A DNA stretch of 64,000 bases from the NCBI RefSeq assembly GCF_000773975.1, contig NZ_JRUQ01000049.1, positions 1-64,000 on the forward strand, written 5' to 3'. Below, one piece after another: positions 52,621 to 64,000 of this stretch. Source of the stretch: Erwinia typographi (GTDB lineage: Bacteria; Pseudomonadota; Gammaproteobacteria; Enterobacterales; Enterobacteriaceae). The stretch's first letter is position 1. Each line of letters begins with the position of its first letter. The notes under the pieces were generated by a model. The model was not told where the DNA came from, did not search any database, and saw only the letters and a list, made by a program, of their open reading frames with translations. Both the position numbers and the translations under genes were made by a program.

Positions 52621-53185
52621 AATAGCTTATCCGCCCCTGCTTCACCAGCCATTCGCGAACCAAAAACAGGGCGCTGACGTTACGCGCTTCGCGGAAGTCC
52701 GGCTCATGCAGCAGCGCCAGTAAATTATCCAGCGGCCAGCGCAGCTGAGGAAGCGGCTCAGGCTCGTCCCCCTCCAGCTTCTCTTCGTAAAGCCCCTCGG
52801 CCACCACGATATTCATTTTGCTGGAGAAGTAAGAAGGCGCCAGCGTCAGTTTACCCAGCGTTTCGAGTGTTTCAGCGCCGTATCCTGCCTCCTCTTTCAG
52901 CTCGCGATTCGCGGCCTCAAACGGGGTTTCGCCCGGATCAATCAGTCCCTTAGGGAAACCAAGCTCATAGCACTCAAGTCCAACCGCATACTCCTGAATC
53001 AGGATAATGTGGTCGTCAACAATCGGCACAATCATTACCGCCTCGCGATCGGAGGGTTTCATCCTCTCATAGACCCGACGGGCGCCGTTGCTGAATTCCA
53101 GGTCTACGGCCTCAACGGTAAACAGGCGCGAGCGAGCCGCGACTTCAACGTTAAGGATTTTGGGTTTTTGCAGTTGTCTGGTCAT
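52619..53185 (-). CDS. nudE: ADP compounds hydrolase NudE
   Basis: NudE is a Nudix hydrolase cleaving ADP-ribose, Ap3A, NADH and related compounds. The 188-residue product has the Nudix box GLIDPGETPFEAANRELKEE followed by AG (about 94–116), matching GX5EX7REUXEEXGU. It starts MTRQLQKPKILNVEVAARSR. It converges on mrcA, and its stop abuts the shared terminator. The divergent igaA gene lies 409 nt away. Confidence 0.96.
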   Translation of the reverse strand: MTRQLQKPKILNVEVAARSRLFTVEAVDLEFSNGARRVYERMKPSDREAVMIVPIVDDHIILIQEYAVGLECYELGFPKGLIDPGETPFEAANRELKEEAGYGAETLETLGKLTLAPSYFSSKMNIVVAEGLYEEKLEGDEPEPLPQLRWPLDNLLALLHEPDFREARNVSALFLVREWLVKQGRISY

Positions 53186-53594
53186 ACAGGCCCCAGGAAA
53201 AAAGCCAAAAATTGAGCATCATAGCCCGTAAGTGACGGCGCGCAGGACGTCGTTACCCCATTGTGCGGCAGCAGGAAAGGGATGCCAATCATCGCATGGA
53301 TTATTTTACGCAGTTATATCAAATCGTCTGCCTTCAGGCTGAAAGGGAGTAAGTCATGTCAATCAGGACCAGTAAAAATAGGATTATGCCGATACTGACA
53401 AACGCAGATGCTTGATACCATCAGAGCCGGGAAAACTATACTAACATTCTAATTTTATGATTTTGCGCGCTATTTTTGTATACACAGCGGATTGCCAGCG
53501 CCGTCTAAACCCGCCACAATGTCGAGAACAAGATGTTAGTGGCCAGAAATTATCATAATGACGACGGGAGCTATGTGGCAGGAATGAGGGAAGC
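53186..53594. other. nudE–igaA divergent intergenic region
   Basis: A 409-nt region without a clear gene. It holds an igaA promoter candidate, TTGCCA-N17-CACAAT (about 53490–53520). A 19-codon open frame with a good ribosome-binding site is listed separately. The middle is AT-rich. The nudE promoter must lie at the left end. Confidence 0.5.
53356..53415 (+). CDS. Candidate very small ORF upstream of igaA (speculative)
   Basis: ATG 53356 lies 6 nt after GGGAG (AAAGGGAGTAAGTC) and encodes MSIRTSKNRIMPILTNADA, 19 residues, then TGA. I recognise no family, and an ORF this short can occur by chance. It could be a leader peptide upstream of igaA, but there is no attenuator-like structure to support that. 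Treat as a hypothesis. Confidence 0.15.
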   Translation: MSIRTSKNRIMPILTNADA

Positions 53595-55733
53595 ATGAGC
53601 ACAATAGTCATTATATTGGCTGTAATGCTGGCCTGCTCGTTTGGGGTGGGTTATTTCTTTTGGTACGCTATGCGGCATCGCCCGCCGTTGGCGAAACCAC
53701 TGCCATTTATCAGTCCCCCTTTTCGTAAACTGAGCGACGACGAGCGCAAAGCCGTTGAGCGCTATATCAGCCTGCTGGAAAAACACCGCGATAACACCTT
53801 ACCGGGCGGCACCAGCAGAGCGGCAGAACCGTTGGTACTCACTTCCCAAAGCAGCAATGTCTATCCCGTCACCCGCTCCATTACCCGTTATGGCCTCTCA
53901 ACCGATGAGCCTCATAAATGGCGATACTACCTGGATGCCGTAGAAGTGCATCTGCCGCCGCTGTGGGAGCAGTATATTGCCGAAGAGAACTACGTAGAGC
54001 TGATCAAAACGCAATCTATCCCGCTGGTCATTTCGCTGAATGGTCACTCGCTGGTGAACTACGTTGACGAGCAGCCCGCTCTGGCACCGGCTATCCGCCC
54101 GATCTCGCAGAATGCTTCCATCAGGAAAGAAGAGAGCGAGAACGTTGAGCTGCTCAGCGTCCGCAAGGAAACGCGTGAAGAGTACGCCCTCAGCCGCCCT
54201 GACGGCACGCGTGAAGCCGCCGCCATCGGCCTGGCCTTCCTACTGTTCTTCGCCAGCCTGGTGGGGCCGGAACTGTTAATGCCCTGGCTGGTGCTGACAG
54301 CATCGGCGATCGTTATCGTCAGCTGCTGGTTCCTCTTTCGTCGTCCGGGAGAAAAAGACCTGCGGGAGATCCACTGCCTGCGGGGAGCGCCAAAGCGCTG
54401 GGGACTGTTTGGCGAGTCGAATCAGGGGCAGGTCAGCAACATTTCGCTGGGCATTATCGATCTGATTTACCCTGCCCACTGGCAGCCCTACGTCTCGCAC
54501 GATCTCGGACAGTCGACCGAGGTCGATATTTACCTCAACCGTCAGGTGGTGCGCCAGGGGCGTTTCCTCTCGTTACAGGATGAGGTTCGCAACTTCCCCG
54601 TCCAGCGCTGGAAAAAGAATCTGGTGCTGGCCGCCGGCTCCCTGCTGGTGATGGTGGTGCTGATTGCCTGGATTCCGCTGAGTATGCCGCTAAAGCTGAG
54701 CATCGCCTGGCTGAAAGGCACCGAAAGCGTTCAGGTCCACTCGGTTAACGAACTGGAAAAGATGCCGCTGCACATCGGCGACAGCCTGAAGGTCAGCGGT
54801 GAAGGGATGTGTTCGATTCCGGCGACTTATCAGGGCAACCGTACCTACGCGTTTATGCCGTTCGACTGTTCTGCCGTCTACTGGAACAACGCGGCTCCCC
54901 TGCCCCAGCCGCAGTCCGATATCATTGATAAGGCCACCGCGCTGTTAACGACTACCAGCCAGCAGCTTCATCCCCAGAGCAACACCGACCCTAAGCTAAA
55001 CCCTCAGCTGGCGACGGCAATCCAGAAGTCAGGCATGATTCTGCTGGATGACTTCTCCGATATCGTGCTTAGAACCCAGGAGCTGTGTAGTCAGGAGCAG
55101 GATTGCGTGCGCCTGAAAAATGCGCTGGTCAACCTGGGCAATGCCAAAGACTGGGAGTCGCTGGTACAGCGCGCGGAGTCCGGCTCGCTTAACGGTATGA
55201 ACGTCCTGCTGCGACCGGTCAGCGCCGAAGCGCTGGAGAACCTGGTGAACACCGCTACCTCTTCGTTCTTCTACCGGGAAACCCGCCGCGCGGCGGAAAC
55301 GCTGAACAGCCCACCGCCCGGCGGTTTCCTGATCCTCAGCGATGAAGGCCGTCAGCTCGTTAATCAGCCGGCCCCGACCGTTTCGCTGTTTGACTATAAT
55401 GCGCCAGACCAGTGGCCGGAACTGCAACGCCTCGCGGGAATGCTGCTGCATACCCCTTTCAGCGCCAGCGGCATTGTGACCAATATCACCACCGATGCGA
55501 ACGGTACGCGCCATATCGCGCTGCACAGCTCGCCGGACACGCTGACCCTGTGGCGCTATCTGGGCACCAGCCTGCTGCTGGCGGTTGTCGCGCTGAGTTT
55601 TGTTATTAATGCCCTGCTGGCGCTGAAGCGTATCCATCGCAATCGCCAGCGCATTATCGCCATTCAGAACTATTACGATAAGTGCTTCAGCCCTGCGCTG
55701 GGTCCCAGCCAGAGCATTCGCCCACTCTTCTGA
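53595..55733 (+). CDS. igaA: Intracellular growth attenuator IgaA (YrfF)
   Basis: IgaA is an inner-membrane protein that holds the RcsCDB envelope-stress phosphorelay in check by contacting RcsD; loss is lethal or mucoid in relatives. The 712-residue product has an N-terminal helix (about 1–24), a cytosolic domain, two helices around 210–250, and a second cytosolic part (SLREIHCLRG-like region, LREIHCLRGAPKRWGLFG). A helix near 350 precedes the large periplasmic domain (about 370–650), and a final helix lies near 660. The length matches E. coli (711). ATG 53595 follows GAGGGAAGC. Confidence 0.96.
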   Translation: MSTIVIILAVMLACSFGVGYFFWYAMRHRPPLAKPLPFISPPFRKLSDDERKAVERYISLLEKHRDNTLPGGTSRAAEPLVLTSQSSNVYPVTRSITRYGLSTDEPHKWRYYLDAVEVHLPPLWEQYIAEENYVELIKTQSIPLVISLNGHSLVNYVDEQPALAPAIRPISQNASIRKEESENVELLSVRKETREEYALSRPDGTREAAAIGLAFLLFFASLVGPELLMPWLVLTASAIVIVSCWFLFRRPGEKDLREIHCLRGAPKRWGLFGESNQGQVSNISLGIIDLIYPAHWQPYVSHDLGQSTEVDIYLNRQVVRQGRFLSLQDEVRNFPVQRWKKNLVLAAGSLLVMVVLIAWIPLSMPLKLSIAWLKGTESVQVHSVNELEKMPLHIGDSLKVSGEGMCSIPATYQGNRTYAFMPFDCSAVYWNNAAPLPQPQSDIIDKATALLTTTSQQLHPQSNTDPKLNPQLATAIQKSGMILLDDFSDIVLRTQELCSQEQDCVRLKNALVNLGNAKDWESLVQRAESGSLNGMNVLLRPVSAEALENLVNTATSSFFYRETRRAAETLNSPPPGGFLILSDEGRQLVNQPAPTVSLFDYNAPDQWPELQRLAGMLLHTPFSASGIVTNITTDANGTRHIALHSSPDTLTLWRYLGTSLLLAVVALSFVINALLALKRIHRNRQRIIAIQNYYDKCFSPALGPSQSIRPLF

Positions 55734-55816
55734 GCACGCGGTTTTATGCTATTTTTAAAGCTGACAAGGTGAAGATCCCCCTTCTGACTCCCCCTAATTA
55801 TCCTGCGGTTAAGCGC

Positions 55817-55842
55817 CTTGAATTCACGCGTTTCACCCATAC
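55817..55842 (+). promoter_or_regulatory. Candidate sigma-32 heat-shock promoter of hslRO
   Basis: CTTGAA (55817–55822) is followed after 12 bp by ACCCATAC (55835–55842). This fits the sigma-32 pattern CTTGAAA-N11-16-CCCCATNT with two mismatches. It lies 29 nt before hslR, a heat-shock gene in E. coli. The gap that in E. coli would contain yrfG is only 137 nt here. Confidence 0.6.
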
Positions 55843-55870
55843 ATAGGGATATTCCCCTCAAGGAGCAGCG

Positions 55871-56272
55871 ATGAAAGAGAAATCCGCAGAAGCGGTTCGG
55901 CTCGATAAATGGCTGTGGGCCGCTCGCTTCTATAAAACCCGCTCAGCAGCGCGCGAGATGATTGAAGGTGGCAAGGTCCACTACAACGGTCAGCGCAGCA
56001 AGCCGAGCAAGCTGGTTGAGATCAACGCCCAACTGACGCTTCGACAGGGTAACGACGAACGCACGGTGATCGTTCTTTCCCTTGGCGAGCAGCGCCGCCC
56101 GGCGGCGGAAGCTCAGCTGATGTACGAAGAAACGGCACAAAGCGTTGAGAAACGGGAAAAGATAGCGCTGGCGCGAAAAATGAACGCGCTCAGTATGCCG
56201 CATCCTGACCGTCGTCCTGATAAGAAAGAGCGACGGGACCTGATGAAATTTAAAAATTCCGGCGACGAGTAA
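55871..56272 (+). CDS. hslR: Heat-shock ribosome-associated protein Hsp15
   Basis: Hsp15 binds 50S subunits carrying stalled nascent chains and helps recycle them after heat shock. The 133-residue product has an S4 RNA-binding domain (about 10–70: [20 protein letters not shown]) and a basic C-terminal tail. ATG 55871 follows AAGGAGC. It heads an hslR–hslO unit (22-nt gap) behind a sigma-32-like promoter. Confidence 0.97.
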   Translation: MKEKSAEAVRLDKWLWAARFYKTRSAAREMIEGGKVHYNGQRSKPSKLVEINAQLTLRQGNDERTVIVLSLGEQRRPAAEAQLMYEETAQSVEKREKIALARKMNALSMPHPDRRPDKKERRDLMKFKNSGDE

Positions 56273-56294
56273 CTCGCCCAAACGAGAGAGAATT

Positions 56295-57173
56295 ATGGCT
56301 CATCAAGACCAACTGCACCGCTATCTGTTCGAAAACTACGCCGTACGTGGTGAACTGGTCAGCGTTTCGGACACCTGGCGCGAAATCATTAGCGGCCATG
56401 ACTACCCTCAGCCGGTGCAGAAAGTGCTGGGTGAACTGCTGGTCGCCACCAGCCTGCTGACCGCAACGCTGAAATTTGATGGCGATATCACCGTACAGCT
56501 CCAGGGCGACGGTCCGCTGAATCTGGCGGTGATTAACGGCAATAACCGTCAGGAGATGCGCGGCGTTGCCAGGATGCAGGGGGAGATTGCCGCAGAAAGT
56601 ACCCTGAAAGAGATGGTCGGCAACGGCTATCTGGTTATCACCATTTCTCCGTCCGAGGGTGAACGCTATCAGGGCGTGGTGGGGCTGGAAGGCGAAACGC
56701 TGGCAGAATGTCTGGAAGACTACTTCATCCGCTCCGAGCAGCTACCAACGCGGCTGTTTATCCGTACCAGTGAAATCGAGGGCCAACAGGGCGCAGGCGG
56801 CATACTGCTTCAGGTACTGCCTGCCCAGGATGCAAATCCTGAGGACTTCTCCCATCTGGCTACGCTGACCGAAACCATTAAAACGGAAGAGTTGCTGGGG
56901 CTGCCCGCTAACGACGTGCTGTGGCGTCTGTATCATCAGGAAGAAGTGACCGTTTACGATCCTCAGGATGTTCGCTTCCACTGCACCTGCTCACACGAGC
57001 GCTGCGGTGAAGTACTGGCTACGCTGCCAGTCGAAGAAGTGGACGACATTCTGGCCGAAGACGGAAAAATCGATATGCACTGCGACTACTGCGGTAGCCA
57101 CTATCTCTATGACGCCGTTGATATTGCGGCTATCCGCAACGGCTCAACGCCTGGTGACGAACGGGTTCACTGA
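56295..57173 (+). CDS. hslO: Redox-regulated chaperone Hsp33
   Basis: Hsp33 is a cytosolic holdase activated when oxidation releases its zinc. The 292-residue product has the chaperone core (about 1–180) and a linker. The C-terminal redox switch has Cys230 and Cys232 (HCTCS) plus Cys263 and Cys266 (HCDYC), a CXC-X30-CXXC arrangement. A fifth cysteine is at 237. It lies 22 nt downstream of hslR. A GC-rich stem-loop follows the stop. Confidence 0.97.
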   Translation: MAHQDQLHRYLFENYAVRGELVSVSDTWREIISGHDYPQPVQKVLGELLVATSLLTATLKFDGDITVQLQGDGPLNLAVINGNNRQEMRGVARMQGEIAAESTLKEMVGNGYLVITISPSEGERYQGVVGLEGETLAECLEDYFIRSEQLPTRLFIRTSEIEGQQGAGGILLQVLPAQDANPEDFSHLATLTETIKTEELLGLPANDVLWRLYHQEEVTVYDPQDVRFHCTCSHERCGEVLATLPVEEVDDILAEDGKIDMHCDYCGSHYLYDAVDIAAIRNGSTPGDERVH

Positions 57174-57183
57174 TCGGCTTAAT

Positions 57184-57206
57184 GGCCAGGCCTTAGCGGC
57201 CTGGCC
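57184..57206 (+). terminator. Terminator-like stem-loop after hslO
   Basis: GGCCAGGCC (57184–57192), loop TTAGC, GGCCTGGCC (57198–57206). The 9-bp GC-rich stem is followed by CTGCTCTACC rather than a T-run, so termination efficiency is uncertain. In E. coli yhgE lies nearby; here only 216 nt separate hslO from pckA. Confidence 0.5.
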
Positions 57207-57389
57207 CTGCTCTACCCACTCTCTTTACGCGCTGCCTCTCATTTCTGCTGCTTATGCCTTTCACTGCTTGTTTACATGTGTACACTGCGCGCGATCGTGT
57301 TTTCGCAGGCGGACAGATATGCGACTATCACGGTTAATGCGTTTCCCTATACCCCCTTGCAGTTAAGAGCCGATAAAAGGAGCAGTAAT

Positions 57390-59003
57390 ATGCGCTTTCT
57401 GACCCCGCAGGACCTCATTGCTTATGGCATCACGGAAACGGTGGAGATTATTCATAATCCCGACTTCGACGTGCTATTTGAAGAAGAAACCCGTCCAGGG
57501 TTGACTGGCTATGAACGTGGCATTCAGACGCAGTCCGGCGCTATTGCCGTTGATACCGGCATTTTTACCGGCCGTTCTCCCAAAGATAAATACATTGTCC
57601 GTGACGATCTCACCCGCGACACGCTGTGGTGGAACGATCAGGGCAAAGGCAAGAACGATAATCAGCCGCTCACGGACGAAACCTGGCAGGCTCTTAAATC
57701 CCTGGTCACTAAGCAACTCTCGGCTAAACGCCTGTTTGTGGTGGATGCCTGGTGCGGTGCCAACCCGGATACGCGTCTGAGCGTACGCTTTATCACGGAG
57801 GTCGCCTGGCAGGCACACTTTGTGAAAAACATGTTTATCCGGCCGGATGAGGAGGCGCTGGCAAACTTCGAGCCAGACTTCGTGGTAATGAACGGCGCCA
57901 AATGCACCAACCCGGACTGGCAGCAGCAGGGGCTGCACTCCGAAAACTTTGTCGCCTTCAACCTGAGCGAGCGCATTCAGCTGATTGGCGGAACCTGGTA
58001 CGGCGGCGAGATGAAAAAGGGACTGTTCGCGATCATGAACTACCTGCTGCCGCTCCGGGGAATTGCCTCAATGCACTGCTCGGCCAACGTCGGCGAAAAA
58101 GGTGACGTGGCGGTGTTCTTCGGGCTGTCCGGCACGGGCAAAACCACGCTGTCTACCGATCCGCAGCGCCAGCTGATTGGCGATGACGAGCACGGCTGGG
58201 ACGACGACGGGGTATTTAATTTTGAAGGCGGCTGCTACGCGAAGACCATCAGGCTCTCGGAGCAGGCAGAACCAGAGATTTACCACGCCATCCGTCGTAA
58301 TGCGCTACTGGAAAACGTGGTGGTGCGCAGCGATGGCTCCGTCGATTATGACGACGGTAGCAAGACTGAAAACACCCGCGTGTCCTACCCAATTGACCAC
58401 ATTGACAACATCGTCAAGCCAGTGTCAAAAGCGGGCCATGCGCGCAAGGTCATCTTCCTGACCGCCGACGCCTTTGGCGTGCTGCCCCCGGTTTCGCGGC
58501 TTAGCCACGATCAGACCCAGTACCATTTCCTCTCCGGCTTTACGGCTAAGCTGGCAGGAACCGAGCGAGGCGTGACGGAGCCAACGCCAACGTTCTCCGC
58601 CTGCTTTGGCGCTGCCTTCCTCACGCTGCACCCAACGCAGTATGCCGAGGTGCTGGTGAAAAGGATGGAAGCCGCCGGGGCGGAAGCTTATCTGGTGAAC
58701 ACCGGCTGGAACGGCAGCGGCAAGCGAATCTCGATCAAAGATACGCGGGCGATCATCAATGCCATCCTCAGCGGTGAGCTGTCGGAGGCCGAAACGGTCA
58801 CGCTACCGGTGTTCAACCTGGAAATGCCCGTCGCGCTGCCGGGAGTGGACAGCGATATTCTGGACCCGCGCAATACCTGGGGTGATGAGGTTGAGTGGGA
58901 AGAGAAGGCCCGCGATCTGGCCCAGCGCTTTATCGATAATTTCGATAAGTACACCGATACGGCAGCTGGAGCCGCCCTGATAAAGGCCGGTCCTCAGCTC
59001 TGA
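57390..59003 (+). CDS. pckA: Phosphoenolpyruvate carboxykinase (ATP)
   Basis: PckA converts oxaloacetate and ATP to phosphoenolpyruvate, CO2 and ADP, the first step of gluconeogenesis. The 537-residue product has [12 protein letters not shown] and [12 protein letters not shown]. The kinase-1a P-loop is [11 protein letters not shown], with the metal-binding kinase-2 region at [23 protein letters not shown] 57390 follows AAAAGGAGC. The frame runs open to 57276 upstream without homology. It ends at a strong terminator. E. coli pckA is CRP-activated; I found no clean CRP site here. Confidence 0.97.
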   Translation: MRFLTPQDLIAYGITETVEIIHNPDFDVLFEEETRPGLTGYERGIQTQSGAIAVDTGIFTGRSPKDKYIVRDDLTRDTLWWNDQGKGKNDNQPLTDETWQALKSLVTKQLSAKRLFVVDAWCGANPDTRLSVRFITEVAWQAHFVKNMFIRPDEEALANFEPDFVVMNGAKCTNPDWQQQGLHSENFVAFNLSERIQLIGGTWYGGEMKKGLFAIMNYLLPLRGIASMHCSANVGEKGDVAVFFGLSGTGKTTLSTDPQRQLIGDDEHGWDDDGVFNFEGGCYAKTIRLSEQAEPEIYHAIRRNALLENVVVRSDGSVDYDDGSKTENTRVSYPIDHIDNIVKPVSKAGHARKVIFLTADAFGVLPPVSRLSHDQTQYHFLSGFTAKLAGTERGVTEPTPTFSACFGAAFLTLHPTQYAEVLVKRMEAAGAEAYLVNTGWNGSGKRISIKDTRAIINAILSGELSEAETVTLPVFNLEMPVALPGVDSDILDPRNTWGDEVEWEEKARDLAQRFIDNFDKYTDTAAGAALIKAGPQL

Positions 59004-59006
59004 AGC

Positions 59007-59041
59007 AAAAGAGGCTTAGTCACAGACTAAGCCTCTTTTTT
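59007..59041. terminator. Bidirectional terminator between pckA and envZ
   Basis: AAAAGAGGCTTAGT (59007–59020), loop CACAG, then ACTAAGCCTCTTTTTT (59026–59041). The 10-bp stem has A- and T-runs on both sides, so it can end both pckA and the converging ompR–envZ operon. Confidence 0.92.
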
Positions 59042-59053
59042 CAGCCCCAGTCG

Positions 59054-61122
<2,069 letters not shown>

Positions 61123-61413
61123 ATCGATACTCCCAAAGGCGCTATTGCCCGAGCTATTATTTTTAAAAAAGATGCCTGAATGTAACAGTCAATAATGGTT
61201 TATATTCTAGCCGAAATTGTTACAAAGCATATTAAACAGCAGCTTATCTTTAACCTTGAACGAAAAATTAGCGCTGGCGCACACCTTTTTAACGACGAAT
61301 AGTCAGGACAAACAAACAGTAAGGTCCGGCAGAAAAAAGCGGAAGAAATTTGCATCGCCGCGCGCCGCACAACAAAATAACCACAGCACTCCCGAGTAAC
61401 GAAACGGATTACG
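61123..61413. other. ompR–greB divergent intergenic region
   Basis: A 291-nt region that must carry the ompR and greB promoters. It is AT-rich near ompR (TATAATCT-like and TTGTTACAAAG stretches). I see no gene, terminator or clear palindrome here. The greB start at 61414 has only a weak ribosome-binding site (ACGGATTACG). Confidence 0.4.
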
Positions 61414-61893
61414 ATGAAAACCAAACTGATCACCCGCGAAGGTTATGACAAGCTGAAGCAGGAACTGGACTTTCTCTGGCGAGAAGAGCGACCGGAAGTG
61501 ACCAAAAAGGTAACCTGGGCCGCCAGCCTGGGCGATCGCAGTGAAAATGCCGATTACCAATACAATAAAAAGCGTCTGAGAGAGATCGACCGCCGCGTGC
61601 GTTATCTCACCAAATGTCTCGAACAGCTGCGCATCGTGGATTACTCCCCGCAGCAGGATGGCAAAGTCTTTTTCGGCGCCTGGGTTGAGATTGAAAACGA
61701 CGATGGTGACATCAAACGCTTTCGCATTGCCGGTTATGACGAGATTTTTGGCCGCAACGACTACATCTCCATCGACTCGCCGATGGCCCGCGCCCTGCTG
61801 AAAAAAGAGGTTGGCGATCTGGCCACGGTACAGACCCCCGCTGGTGAAGCCAGTTGGTATGTTGTCTCGATCGACTACGTTAAACAATCCTAA
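61414..61893 (+). CDS. greB: Transcript cleavage factor GreB
   Basis: GreB enters the RNA polymerase secondary channel and stimulates cleavage of backtracked transcripts. The 159-residue product has the N-terminal coiled coil whose tip carries the acidic pair (SLGDRSENADYQYNKKRLRE, about 40–59). The C-terminal FKBP-like domain (about 80–157) has SPMARALLKKEVGD. It starts MKTKLITREGYDKLKQELDF, as in E. coli. tex follows 96 nt downstream on the same strand. Confidence 0.97.
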   Translation: MKTKLITREGYDKLKQELDFLWREERPEVTKKVTWAASLGDRSENADYQYNKKRLREIDRRVRYLTKCLEQLRIVDYSPQQDGKVFFGAWVEIENDDGDIKRFRIAGYDEIFGRNDYISIDSPMARALLKKEVGDLATVQTPAGEASWYVVSIDYVKQS

Positions 61894-61989
61894 TCACGCG
61901 GATGCGGGCGCGCAGAGTCGTCCGGCGACTGGCAATTTCCGCCCGCAATCCGTATAACTGTCCGCTGTCTCTAAGCCATAAAGTAACCG

Positions 61990-64000
61990 ATGATGAAAGA
62001 TTCGCTGAGCCGCATAATTGCAAGTGAGCTGCAGGCGCGAGCAGAACAGGTTGATGCCGCTGTCCGTCTGTTGGATGAAGGAAATACCGTGCCGTTTATC
62101 GCACGTTATCGTAAGGAAGTGACCGGCGGCCTGGATGATACCCAGCTGCGCCAGCTTGAAACCCGCCTGAGTTATCTCAGAGAGCTTGAAGAGCGACGCC
62201 AGTCGATTCTGAAATCTATCGGCGATCAGGGAAAGTTAACCGATGAGCTAAGCAACGCCATCAGCAACACCCTGAGCAAAACCGAACTTGAAGATCTGTA
62301 CCTGCCTTACAAACCTAAACGCCGCACGCGCGGAACAATCGCGATTGAAGCCGGTCTGGAACCGCTGGCCGACACGCTGTGGCAGGACCCATCGCAGGAT
62401 CCCGAGCAGCTGGCGGCCAGTTTTGTCGATGCTGATAAAGGCGTAGCCGATACCAAAGCGGCGCTGGATGGCGCGCGCTATATCCTGATGGAACGCTTCG
62501 CGGAAGACGCGAGCCTGCTGGCAAAAGTGCGCGACTACCTGTGGAAAAATGCCCATCTGGTCTCCCGCGTGATGGAAGGAAAAGAGGAGGAAGGCGCGAA
62601 ATTCCGCGACTACTTCGACCACCACGAAGCGCTGGCCACCGTTCCCTCTCACCGTGCGCTGGCGATGTTCCGCGGCCGCAACGAAGGGATATTGCAGCTC
62701 TCTCTTAACGCCGATCCGCAGTTTGATGAGCCGCCGCGCGAAAGCCAGGGCGAGCAGATTATTATCGATCACCTGCAGCTGCGCCTGAACAATGCTCCGG
62801 CCGACGGCTGGCGAAAAGCCGTCGTCAGCTGGACCTGGCGCATCAAAGTGCTGCTGCACCTGGAAACCGAGCTGATGGGCACCGTGCGCGAGCGTGCGGA
62901 AGATGAAGCCATCAACGTATTTGCGCGTAACCTGCACGACCTGCTGATGGCCGCGCCGGCGGGTATGCGCGCCACAATGGGCCTGGACCCGGGCCTGCGT
63001 ACCGGGGTGAAGGTCGCGATCGTTGACGCCACCGGTAAACTGGTGGCTACCGATACGATCTATCCGCACACTGGCCAGGCAGCCAAAGCTGCCGCCGCCG
63101 TCGCGGCGCTTTGCACTAAGCATAAAGTAGAGCTGGTCGCCATCGGCAACGGCACGGCTTCGCGCGAAACCGAACGCTTCTACCTTGATATTCAGAAGCA
63201 GTTCCCGCAGGTGCAGGCGCAGAAAGTGATCGTCAGCGAAGCAGGTGCGTCGGTTTATTCCGCCTCTGAGCTGGCGGCTCTGGAGTTCCCGGACCTTGAT
63301 GTCTCCATTCGCGGCGCCGTTTCGATTGCCCGCCGCCTCCAGGACCCGCTATCCGAGCTGGTGAAAATCGATCCAAAATCCATTGGCGTCGGTCAGTATC
63401 AGCATGACGTCAGCCAAAGCCTGCTGGCGAAGAAGCTCGATGCGGTGGTGGAAGACTGCGTTAACGGTGTCGGCGTCGATTTGAACACCGCTTCGGTGCC
63501 GTTATTAACCCGCGTAGCGGGCCTGAGCAAGATGATGGCGCAGAACATTGTCAGCTGGCGCGATGAGAATGGCCGCTTCCAGGATCGTCAGCAGTTGCTG
63601 AAGGTTAGCCGTCTGGGGCCTAAAGCCTTTGAGCAGTGTGCGGGTTTCCTGCGTATTAATCAGGGTGATAATCCGCTGGATGCCTCAACGGTTCACCCGG
63701 AAGCCTACCCGGTGGTTCAGCGCATTCTTGCCGCCACGCAGCAGGCGCTGAACGAGGTGATGGGCAACCCTGCCGAGCTTCGCAACCTGCGCGCGGTCGA
63801 CTTCACCGATGAGAAATTCGGCGTGCCAACGGTCACCGATATCATCAAAGAGCTGGAAAAACCCGGCCGCGATCCGCGCCCGGAATTCAAAACGGCCCAG
63901 TTCGCCGAAGGCATTGATACCATGAACGACCTGCTGCCTGGCATGGTGCTGGAAGGCGCGGTCACTAACGTCACCAACTTCGGTGCGTTCGTTGATATTG
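61990..64000 (+). CDS. tex: Transcription accessory protein Tex (YhgF), C-terminus beyond the window
   Basis: Tex is a conserved nucleic-acid-binding protein linked to transcription and stress tolerance. About 670 codons are present and stay open to the window end. They cover the N-terminal helical region ([20 protein letters not shown]), the YqgF/RNase H-like domain ([20 protein letters not shown], about 330–470), and the helix-hairpin-helix pair ([20 protein letters not shown] region, about 495–560). The start of the S1 domain follows ([16 protein letters not shown]). Two adjacent ATGs (61990, 61993) are possible starts; I give the first. Confidence 0.95.
   Translation, partial: MMKDSLSRIIASELQARAEQVDAAVRLLDEGNTVPFIARYRKEVTGGLDDTQLRQLETRLSYLRELEERRQSILKSIGDQGKLTDELSNAISNTLSKTELEDLYLPYKPKRRTRGTIAIEAGLEPLADTLWQDPSQDPEQLAASFVDADKGVADTKAALDGARYILMERFAEDASLLAKVRDYLWKNAHLVSRVMEGKEEEGAKFRDYFDHHEALATVPSHRALAMFRGRNEGILQLSLNADPQFDEPPRESQGEQIIIDHLQLRLNNAPADGWRKAVVSWTWRIKVLLHLETELMGTVRERAEDEAINVFARNLHDLLMAAPAGMRATMGLDPGLRTGVKVAIVDATGKLVATDTIYPHTGQAAKAAAAVAALCTKHKVELVAIGNGTASRETERFYLDIQKQFPQVQAQKVIVSEAGASVYSASELAALEFPDLDVSIRGAVSIARRLQDPLSELVKIDPKSIGVGQYQHDVSQSLLAKKLDAVVEDCVNGVGVDLNTASVPLLTRVAGLSKMMAQNIVSWRDENGRFQDRQQLLKVSRLGPKAFEQCAGFLRINQGDNPLDASTVHPEAYPVVQRILAATQQALNEVMGNPAELRNLRAVDFTDEKFGVPTVTDIIKELEKPGRDPRPEFKTAQFAEGIDTMNDLLPGMVLEGAVTNVTNFGAFVDI

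Noticed and set aside
57255..57300. CRP site before pckA
   Set aside because: TGTTTACATGTGTACA is a loose palindrome but lacks the GTGA/TCAC core at 6-bp spacing.
62248..63123. 291-codon open frame opposite tex
   Set aside because: Tex matches its family along the whole stretch; the antisense frame is a by-product of codon bias.

Overview
This 64 kb window is a stretch of enterobacterial chromosome that follows the str–crp–aroKB–ompB order of Escherichia coli closely: tufA, fusA, rpsG, rpsL, tusBCD, yheO, fkpA, slyX, slyD, yheV, kefBG, yheS, yheT, yheU, prkB, yhfA, crp, yhfK, argD, pabA, ppiA, tsgA, nirBD, cysG, trpS, gph, rpe, dam, damX, aroB, aroK, hofQPONM, mrcA, nudE, igaA, hslR, hslO, pckA, envZ, ompR, greB, tex. 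Core proteins look near-identical to E. coli (Crp, OmpR, RpsL), but hofMNOPQ, damX and igaA diverge clearly. Together with the missing and extra genes this suggests an Enterobacterales member outside Escherichia/Salmonella, possibly Erwiniaceae (Erwinia/Pantoea type). That family placement is inference from memory. I see no rRNA, tRNA, insertion sequence, prophage or CRISPR array.

Layout. 1–3.3 kb: the str operon (minus strand) with a near-consensus promoter at 3372–3400. 3.4–5.2 kb: tusDCB sulfur relay plus yheO. 5.4–10.0 kb: periplasmic and cytosolic FKBP chaperones (fkpA, slyD) and the glutathione-gated K+ efflux pair kefGB. 10.2–12.1 kb: yheS. 12.1–20.5 kb is accessory relative to E. coli at this position: a membrane EAL phosphodiesterase and a GGEEF diguanylate cyclase overlapping by 4 nt, then a complete taurine operon tauABCD on the opposite strand, then a LysE/RhtB exporter. 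20.5–22.7 kb: yheT–yheU–prkB. 22.7–26.3 kb is a second accessory block: an M20 amidohydrolase coupled to an MFS transporter, with a divergent LysR regulator. 26.2–29.7 kb: yhfA, crp, yhfK. 29.8–33.9 kb: argD, pabA, ppiA, tsgA. codA (cytosine deaminase) sits alone before the FNR/NarL-controlled nirBD, followed by cysG. 39.9–46.0 kb: the aroKB–damX–dam–rpe–gph–trpS superoperon. 46.4–49.9 kb: the DNA-utilisation/type IV pilus-like hofMNOPQ operon. 50–64 kb: mrcA, nudE, igaA, hslRO, pckA, envZ–ompR, greB and the start of tex.

Relative to the E. coli order I recall, fic–yhfG (between pabA and ppiA), nirC (between nirD and cysG), yrfG (before hslR) and yhgE (between hslO and pckA) are absent. Strong regulatory signals include a 7-2-7 NarL/NarP site and a perfect FNR palindrome before nirB, two ARG boxes 3 bp apart before argD, sigma-32-like and sigma-E-like promoters before hslR and fkpA, and about ten clear intrinsic terminators.

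The sequence does not show a clearly new system. The best candidates for something under-described are the PDE/DGC pair beside tauABCD and the M20–MFS–LysR cassette.
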